This document shows positions 58,938 through 64,000 of a stretch of DNA of 64,000 bases, piece after piece. Every line of letters begins with the position of its first letter. The first letter of the stretch is position 1. A model generated the notes under the pieces. The model was not told the DNA's origin. It ran no database searches and saw only the letters and a list, made by a program, of their open reading frames with translations. The position numbers and the translations under genes were made by a program. This stretch comes from Gemmatimonas phototrophica (GTDB taxonomy: Bacteria > Gemmatimonadota > Gemmatimonadetes > Gemmatimonadales > Gemmatimonadaceae): assembly GCA_945869195.1 (NCBI GenBank), contig CAMBNV010000004.1, forward strand, positions 186,001-250,000, given 5' to 3'.

Positions 58938-60824
58938 CTATTCGGAGGCGATGATTTCGAGCTCTTCCCAGCGCGCCATCAGAACCGGGATCGCGGCTTC
59001 CAGTTCCGCCACGCGGCTCCGCACACGGGCCAGCGCCGCCATGTCTCGGACCACCATCGGGTCGGCGAGTGACACGTAGCCCTGCTCCAACTCGGCTTCG
59101 CTGGCGCTGATCCGATCCGGCAGCGCCGCCAGCTCCTGCGTCTCCTTGTACGACAACTTGCGTTTCTTGGCCTGAGTGGCGCCCGGCGCCTCGACCCGCT
59201 TGGGCGGTGCCGCCGTCACCACCACTGGCGCCGGCCGCTGCCGAAGCCAGTCGGTGTACCCGCCCACGTACTCGCGGATCACCCCCTTGCCCTCGAACAC
59301 CAACGTACTCGACACCACGGCATCGAGGAACGCACGATCATGCGATACGAGCAACAGAGTGCCGGTAAACGCGGTCAAAAGCGCCTCGAGCACATCGAGC
59401 GTTTCGATGTCGAGATCATTAGTGGGCTCGTCGAGCACCAGCACGTTAAATGAGCGCGTAAACAGCCGCGCCAACAGCAGCCGATTGCGCTCACCGCCGC
59501 TGAGGGCGCGCACGGGTGTGCGGGCACGATCGGGACTGAACAGAAAGTCCTGTAGATAGCCGTTCACGTGCCGCTGCTGTCCGCCCACCGACACGAACTC
59601 GGCACCGTCGGCAATGCTGTCGAACACGCTGCGCTCAGGATCGAGCTGCTCACGCCGTTGATCGAAGTACGCGATCTCGAGATTCGTGCCGTGGCGGATT
59701 GCCCCGCTCTGCGGCGTGATGTCGCCCAGCAGCAACTTGATGAGTGTGGTCTTGCCGCAGCCGTTCGGCCCCACCAAGCCCACACGATCGCCGCGCATGA
59801 TCGTCGTCGTGAGGTCCGAGACGATCGGCTTTATTCCGTGCGAGAAACTGATCGCGTTGGTTTCGAGCACCATCCGTCCGGAGCGCTCGGCATCCTGCGT
59901 TTGCGCGCGCGTGGTGCCCACCCGCTCGCGCCGCTGCGAGCGCTCCACGCGCAGCGCTTCGAGACCACGCACGCGGCCTTCGTTACGCGTGCGTCGGGCC
60001 TGAATGCCGGTGCGGATCCAGACTTCTTCCTTCGCCAGCCGCTTGTCGAACTCGTCCCACGACTTCGCTTCCGACGCCAGCATGGCGTCTTTCCGCTCGA
60101 GATACGTGTCGTAGTCGGTACCGAAGTCCACGAGGCGGCCGCGATCGAGCTCCACGATGCGCGTCGCTACGCGGCGCAGGAAGGCGCGATCGTGCGTCAC
60201 GAAGATCAGCGTGAGACCGCGCGACGTGAGGTACTCTTCCATCCACTCGATCGCTTCGATGTCGAGATGGTTGGTAGGCTCGTCGAGCAGAATGAGATCG
60301 GGCTCGCACACCAGCGCCCGCGCCAGCAACGCCTGGCGGGTGCGACCACCCGAGGCCTGTTCGATGCGCGCCTCAGGGTCGAGGGCCAAATGCTCGAGCA
60401 CCGTTTCCACACGAATGTGCAACTGCCACGCATCGGCTGAATCGAGGGCGCGGTGCAAGCGGTCCAGTTCGCGCAGCGCACCCTCGGAGTGATCCACACT
60501 CACGCGCAGCGAGGCGGCGTGATACTCCGTGAGCAGGCGCCCGCGATCGCCCAGCCCTTCGGCCACCACTTCGAACATCGAGCCCGTAAGCGCCAGCGGC
60601 ATTTCCTGATCGAGCCGCGCCATCGTTACGCCGCCCAGCTTCACCACGGCGCCAGTGTCGGGCACCTGCGTGCCATCGAGCACTTTCATGAATGTGCTCT
60701 TGCCGGCGCCATTACGGCCCAGCAGACAGACGCGCTCCCCCCGCTCGATGGCAAAATCGGCGTGATTGAGCACGGGGGGACCCCCGAAGGCGACACTGAC
60801 GTCCTGCAATGATACGAGCGACAT
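58938..60824 (-). CDS. uup: ABC-F family ATPase (Uup-like)
   Basis: A 628-residue soluble protein with two ABC ATPase domains and no membrane segments. ATPase 1 has LLGRNGAGKSTFMKVLDG, signature ASGGRTRQALLARAL (degenerate) and LILLDEPTNHLDIEAIEWMEEYL; ATPase 2 has LVGPNGCGKTTLIKLLLG, signature ALSGGERNRLLLARLF and VLVLDEPTNDLDIETLDVLEALL. The linker carries charged helices (RRTRNEGRVRGLEALRVERSQRRERVG), and the C-terminus is a coiled coil (ALPDRISASEAELEQGYVSL) as in Uup, which acts on DNA/ribosomes and transposon excision. The start at 60824 is one of two close ATGs (60833, 60824). Only 21 bases separate it from the divergent next gene. Confidence 0.93.
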   Translation of the reverse strand: MSLVSLQDVSVAFGGPPVLNHADFAIERGERVCLLGRNGAGKSTFMKVLDGTQVPDTGAVVKLGGVTMARLDQEMPLALTGSMFEVVAEGLGDRGRLLTEYHAASLRVSVDHSEGALRELDRLHRALDSADAWQLHIRVETVLEHLALDPEARIEQASGGRTRQALLARALVCEPDLILLDEPTNHLDIEAIEWMEEYLTSRGLTLIFVTHDRAFLRRVATRIVELDRGRLVDFGTDYDTYLERKDAMLASEAKSWDEFDKRLAKEEVWIRTGIQARRTRNEGRVRGLEALRVERSQRRERVGTTRAQTQDAERSGRMVLETNAISFSHGIKPIVSDLTTTIMRGDRVGLVGPNGCGKTTLIKLLLGDITPQSGAIRHGTNLEIAYFDQRREQLDPERSVFDSIADGAEFVSVGGQQRHVNGYLQDFLFSPDRARTPVRALSGGERNRLLLARLFTRSFNVLVLDEPTNDLDIETLDVLEALLTAFTGTLLLVSHDRAFLDAVVSSTLVFEGKGVIREYVGGYTDWLRQRPAPVVVTAAPPKRVEAPGATQAKKRKLSYKETQELAALPDRISASEAELEQGYVSLADPMVVRDMAALARVRSRVAELEAAIPVLMARWEELEIIASE

Positions 60825-60845
60825 GCCGCACATTAGCTTGCAGGC

Positions 60846-61295
60846 ATGGCCAATGCGACGGACACGCCACGTTCGGACACCACGCCGGATACCCGATCGG
60901 TCCTCTTGTACGACGGAGACTGCGGTTTCTGCGCGGGCAGTGTGCAGTTCGTCTTGGGACACGAGCCGCCGTCGGCAGGGCAGCGCTTGGCGTTCGCGCC
61001 GTTGCAGGGGCTATTCGGGAGCAGGATCCGGGCGCAGTTCCCCGAGCTGGCTGGTGTGGATTCCGTCGTGTGGTACGACCCGTCCATTCCGGCCGTGCGG
61101 GTGCGGAGCAGTGCCGCCCTCGCCGCCGTGGCCCACCTCGGGGGCATCTGGAACGTGGTAGCCACGCTGGGCCGACTGGTCCCCCGCCCGCTCCGCGATG
61201 CCGTGTACGATCAAATCGCCCGTCGTCGGTTCGCGATGGCCGCCCCGGCCTGCCTGCTGCCCAGCGCTGAGGAACGGGCTCGCTTCCTTCCGTAG
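60846..61295 (+). CDS. DCC-family thiol-disulfide oxidoreductase-like protein (DUF393)
   Basis: A 149-residue protein. The DxxCxxC motif is in VLLYDGDCGFCAGSVQFVLGHE, and the rest (LAFAPLQG, VVWYDP, AVRVRSSAALAAVAHLGG, DAVYDQIARRRFAM) fits the DCC/YuxK family. The active Cys pair suggests a thiol-disulfide role, but the family is uncharacterised. It has no signal peptide. Its start is 21 bases from the divergent Uup start, so the two promoters must lie within or very near each coding region. Confidence 0.88.
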   Translation: MANATDTPRSDTTPDTRSVLLYDGDCGFCAGSVQFVLGHEPPSAGQRLAFAPLQGLFGSRIRAQFPELAGVDSVVWYDPSIPAVRVRSSAALAAVAHLGGIWNVVATLGRLVPRPLRDAVYDQIARRRFAMAAPACLLPSAEERARFLP

Positions 61296-61368
61296 TCTTC
61301 CGCCTGGGGCGAGCGTTCCCTGCATGTCTCTCCCCCTCGGCGCCCCACCGTTCACGATCACGCGCTTA

Positions 61369-62655
61369 TTACATCTTGGTGGCAGGCTTGAGCGTGGCGC
61401 CGGCCAACCGGCCCACGCCGCCCAACGTGGTCTGCGCGGCGTTGAGGCCGAGACGGAAATCCTTGTCGGTGTACGTGGACCACACGTCGGTGGGCTGGTG
61501 CCAATGCGGGTTCCATCCGTTGCCCGTTTGCGTGCCGCGCTCGTTCTCGCGCAGGCTGATGGCGGGAATGAGGTCCTGGAACGGGCCGGAGTCAGTGTTG
61601 GTCATGTGCGGCCCCACCTGCGCCGGATAATCGGTCGCGTACTTCGTGTTGGACTGGTGCAGCGCCCAGGCCAGCTCCGACGACGCTTTCCACATCTTCG
61701 AGCTGATCTGGAACTCGATGTTCACGTCGGCTTCCGGTCGCTGGTCCTTGGCCATGGTGCCGTCAGCCTTCGGCATGCCGTGGTCCCACATCATCATGTC
61801 GTGCTGGATCATGCCGAGCCACTTGGGTTCCGGATATTTCCCCGATCCCTTGGGTGACTCGATGCCCTGCAGCTTCTCGCGCTGCTCGATGTACGCCCGT
61901 GCGCCGTTCAGGCCCGACTCTTCGTTGTTCCAGAGCACGAAGCGAATCGAACGTTCGGTCTGCACGTCGGGATTGCTGAACACGCGCGCCAACTGCATCA
62001 CCAGCGCCGTACCCGACCCGTCGTCGTTCACGGCCTCGCCCCAACCGATACCGTCCATGTGCGCCCCCACGATGTACATCTCCTCCGGGTGCGTCGTACC
62101 GATCTTGGTGCAATACACTTCCTGCCGCTCGCCCGGCATGCTCGGCTCAGCGTTCAGCGCGCGCAGCTTCGGATCGGGCTGCAGCAACGAGTCGTTGTTC
62201 ACACCGGCGCGCGTACGGATGCCGCGGTTGCGACCTCCACCCGAGGCCTGCGTGGCCGGCGGACCGACGCGGCGCAGCGGCGGCTGACCGGCGGCGGGCG
62301 GTGTGGCGGCGGGCGGTGCCGCCGGACGCTCGGCCAAGGTGGGCGGCTCGTAGCGATAGATGACGCGTTCGGTGTTCGAGCACCCGTAGCTCTTGAGCTG
62401 CGCTTCGATCCAGTCCACGGCGTCGCGGTTGCGCTTGGTCCCCTGCTTTCGGTCGCCGAACTGCGTAAGGCCCTTCAGCGTGGTCTTGTACTGCTCAAGG
62501 TCGAGGCGCGCGACCATCAGCGCGACCGGGTCGGCGGAGTCGATCGGGGCAATCGCCGTGGGCAGCACCTGCCGCTGGGCGAGAACGGGCGACGCCGCCA
62601 GGACGGCCACGACGGCCGAGACGGACAGAGACGTGAGCGAGCGCATCATACGCAT
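61369..62655 (-). CDS. Exported M28-family zinc aminopeptidase
   Basis: A 428-residue protein. Three in-frame ATGs (62655, 62649, 62646) precede the signal peptide (LTSLSVSAVVAVLAASPVLAQ); I list the first. The M28 metal site is IVGAHMDGIGWGEAVNDDGSGTALVM (His and Asp) and VLWNNEESGLNGARAYI (catalytic Glu pair), with further ligands in DGTMAKD...NIEFQ and GWNPHWHQPTDVWSTYTDKDF. A Pro/Ala-rich insert (AERPAAPPAATPPAAGQPPL) separates the N-terminal strand region from the core. It probably removes N-terminal residues from peptides outside the cytoplasm. Confidence 0.92.
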   Translation of the reverse strand: MRMMRSLTSLSVSAVVAVLAASPVLAQRQVLPTAIAPIDSADPVALMVARLDLEQYKTTLKGLTQFGDRKQGTKRNRDAVDWIEAQLKSYGCSNTERVIYRYEPPTLAERPAAPPAATPPAAGQPPLRRVGPPATQASGGGRNRGIRTRAGVNNDSLLQPDPKLRALNAEPSMPGERQEVYCTKIGTTHPEEMYIVGAHMDGIGWGEAVNDDGSGTALVMQLARVFSNPDVQTERSIRFVLWNNEESGLNGARAYIEQREKLQGIESPKGSGKYPEPKWLGMIQHDMMMWDHGMPKADGTMAKDQRPEADVNIEFQISSKMWKASSELAWALHQSNTKYATDYPAQVGPHMTNTDSGPFQDLIPAISLRENERGTQTGNGWNPHWHQPTDVWSTYTDKDFRLGLNAAQTTLGGVGRLAGATLKPATKM

Positions 62656-62775
62656 GGTGAGGCGAGTGGAAAGGGAAACGTGGAGAAAGCTTCCAATCAT
62701 TCTGACGGACGGCGGCATCCAAGCGTTGAGGGCCCTTCTCAATTTCTTCCCGTGAGCCCCCGCCTAATCGCCTCT

Positions 62776-63402
62776 CTAAGCTCCGCCCAGTGGGCATCGC
62801 GCGCAACCATGGTGGTCGCGGGATCCGGGTGCGCTGCCCAACGACAGCGCCGCGCGCAGGTTACCCACGAGCGCACCACGATTGCCGAAATCCCAGCCGG
62901 CGCCGTAGCGCAGATCGGCGATCACGAACTGCGGGCTGTTCGGTTTCGCATTCGGCCTCGGCACAATCACCAGCGTGTCCGTCCACTTGACCGTGGGCGG
63001 CTGCATCGCATTGGTGAAGGCCATCACGGCGAAGGTGGTGTCGCCGCGCGTGGCGAGACGGCGAATGCCGAACGACGTGTTGCCCTCGAACAGACTGCCG
63101 AACAGATCGCCTTCCACGAACGGGGGCTTCTCGCCGGGTACGCGGCGCGATGCATCATTGCGCGCGTGACGCGCGTCCACGAGCAAACGCACCAACGTGG
63201 AATCGAGGTACGGTTGCACGGCATCGAGCGCCAGCGAATCGGGCACGCCGCTCACGCCAAGGCCATCGAGCAGCGTGTAGAATTGCGCGGCCGTCTCCGA
63301 CGGCGACGAGGGGGCGGAGGGGCGACAGGCGCCTACGATCGACAGCGCAAGCACCATACCGGCCGCCGCCAGCCGCCGGCGATGATTGAGCGGAGTGTTC
63401 AC
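62776..63402 (-). CDS. DUF3828-like lipoprotein
   Basis: A 208-residue protein beginning at a GTG inside the GTGA overlap with the upstream hydrolase gene. Lipoprotein signal: HRRRLAAAGMVLALSIVGAC, with the lipidated Cys near residue 25. The mature start SETAAQFYTLLDGLGVSGVPD and YLDSTLVRLLVDARHARND resemble DUF3828, and DTTFAVMAFTNAMQPPTVKWTDTLVIVPRP completes the domain. Function unknown; it may be a small envelope protein. The coupling to the hydrolase gene suggests joint expression. Confidence 0.75.
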   Translation of the reverse strand: MNTPLNHRRRLAAAGMVLALSIVGACRPSAPSSPSETAAQFYTLLDGLGVSGVPDSLALDAVQPYLDSTLVRLLVDARHARNDASRRVPGEKPPFVEGDLFGSLFEGNTSFGIRRLATRGDTTFAVMAFTNAMQPPTVKWTDTLVIVPRPNAKPNSPQFVIADLRYGAGWDFGNRGALVGNLRAALSLGSAPGSRDHHGCARCPLGGA

Positions 63403-64000
63403 TTCGGGCTTCCCGGTTTCATACGACTCGGCACCCGTGATGACAATGCGGATGGCGTATACGACGGCACAAAGCGACAGCCCTTCACCGGGTCGTACAT
63501 CGGCTCTACCTTGGCGCACAATGAGGCCACGGCCGTGGGAGTAGGCGCCGTGCCCTGCTCCACCCACGCCAACAGCGCGCGCAGGGCGCTCACGTACTGC
63601 GCGTCGCTGAGGTAACTGTGCTCGCTATCCTGCGTGAATAACTGCACCAGCGCCTTCCCGCGGCCAGCACGCTCCATCGTGCGACGAAACGTGCTCTCGA
63701 GCTCCACGAACGCGGTAGGATCGTCGATGGCGTGCATGGTGAGCACGGGCACCGGAATGCGACCGGTGGGGTCCGCGTCGGCGGCGAGGGCGACGACCGC
63801 GAGAGAATCGGCAACGTAGCGCGCGATCTTGTCATTCAGCGCCGCACCGCCGGCGTAGGTCACGCCAGTGGTCGTGAACGGATTCGCACCGTTCGTGCGC
63901 TTCGTCACGATGTCCTGAAAGTGCCAGGTGCCCCAGTTCAGGTGCGCGATCAGTGTACGCTCGGGCACCTTCACGGCGGCGAGTATGGTGGACAACCGCT
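63399..64000 (-). CDS. Alpha/beta hydrolase C-terminal part (cut by the right edge)
   Basis: The frame enters from the right edge and ends at 63399; about 200 residues are visible. PVPVLTMHAIDDPTAFVELESTFRR has the catalytic Asp region of alpha/beta hydrolases, and LFTQDSEHSYLSDAQYVSALRALLAWVE supplies the His. The lid region is WGTWHFQDIVTKRTNGANPF. The nucleophile, oxyanion hole and any signal peptide lie outside the window, so the substrate cannot be judged. It is coupled to the DUF3828-like lipoprotein gene by GTGA. Confidence 0.8.
   Translation of the reverse strand, partial: RLSTILAAVKVPERTLIAHLNWGTWHFQDIVTKRTNGANPFTTTGVTYAGGAALNDKIARYVADSLAVVALAADADPTGRIPVPVLTMHAIDDPTAFVELESTFRRTMERAGRGKALVQLFTQDSEHSYLSDAQYVSALRALLAWVEQGTAPTPTAVASLCAKVEPMYDPVKGCRFVPSYTPSALSSRVPSRMKPGSPK

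Noticed and set aside
62059-63615. A 518-codon plus-strand open frame
   Set aside because: Antisense to the M28 peptidase, the DUF3828-like lipoprotein and the terminal hydrolase; no motifs.

Overview
The window is a GC-rich, densely packed bacterial chromosome segment with few gaps. Many genes overlap by a 4-base ATGA or GTGA, and there is one tRNA gene. The gene content suggests a Gemmatimonadota-like aerobic heterotroph: many secreted peptidases and beta-propeller proteins, a DUF5916 outer-membrane protein, M16 peptidase pairs, and a chloroplast/chlamydia-type FabI. This assignment is inference from family make-up and base composition; no rRNA is present to confirm it.

Layout, left half. 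1-327 is the start of a secreted or membrane protein cut by the window edge. 435-3549 is a three-gene overlapping operon (GNAT transferase, MenC/N-acylamino-acid racemase-like enolase, M20 amidohydrolase) that reads best as a D- to L-amino-acid conversion pathway. Then come fabI, a GNAT, a very large secreted VPS10/BNR propeller, an SMP-30-like lipoprotein, an SCP2-like protein and a PAS-GGDEF diguanylate cyclase. 11146-14262 holds transketolase and a YeiH-type transporter. 14403-17455 is a TldD/TldE pair with a Tat-type signal. 17506-20875 is a zinc metallopeptidase/ATP-grasp ligase pair followed by an outer-membrane barrel. 20940-25515 holds VKOR, CoA-acylating semialdehyde dehydrogenase, a P1-family peptidase and a beta-alanine:pyruvate-type aminotransferase; the last three together look like a beta-alanyl peptide catabolic module. 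25568-27865 is a DUF5916 protein, and tRNA-Phe with a clear promoter follows.

Middle. 28313-31158 is a secreted M16 peptidase pair. A long minus-strand run from 39591 to 31198 carries a zf-HC2 protein, holA, a SPOR protein, mutS, cystathionine beta-synthase, ddl, an unknown protein and queF (with an unusual insertion at its active-site loop). An ECF sigma factor sits just upstream, closed by a strong intrinsic terminator and preceded by a sigma54/IHF/dyad-like arrangement. Then come a NUDIX hydrolase, a second, unsecreted M16 pair, an ElyC/SanA-type protein and a DUF4177-like protein. About 44.68-45.69 kb is an AT-richer island with a class I methyltransferase, followed by a truncated lipoprotein gene.

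Right part. Two GT4 glycosyltransferases, a remnant of an OmpA C-terminal domain, a DECR-type SDR, rnhB and rplS; then a prolyl oligopeptidase, an alpha/beta hydrolase-fold protein whose nucleophile position is Arg, a DUF885 protein, a two-subunit TPP-dependent decarboxylase, an Ig/propeller lipoprotein, a Uup-type ABC-F ATPase, a DCC/DUF393 protein, an M28 peptidase, a DUF3828-like lipoprotein, and the C-terminal part of another alpha/beta hydrolase cut by the right edge. I see no transposase, integrase, CRISPR array, prophage or rRNA.
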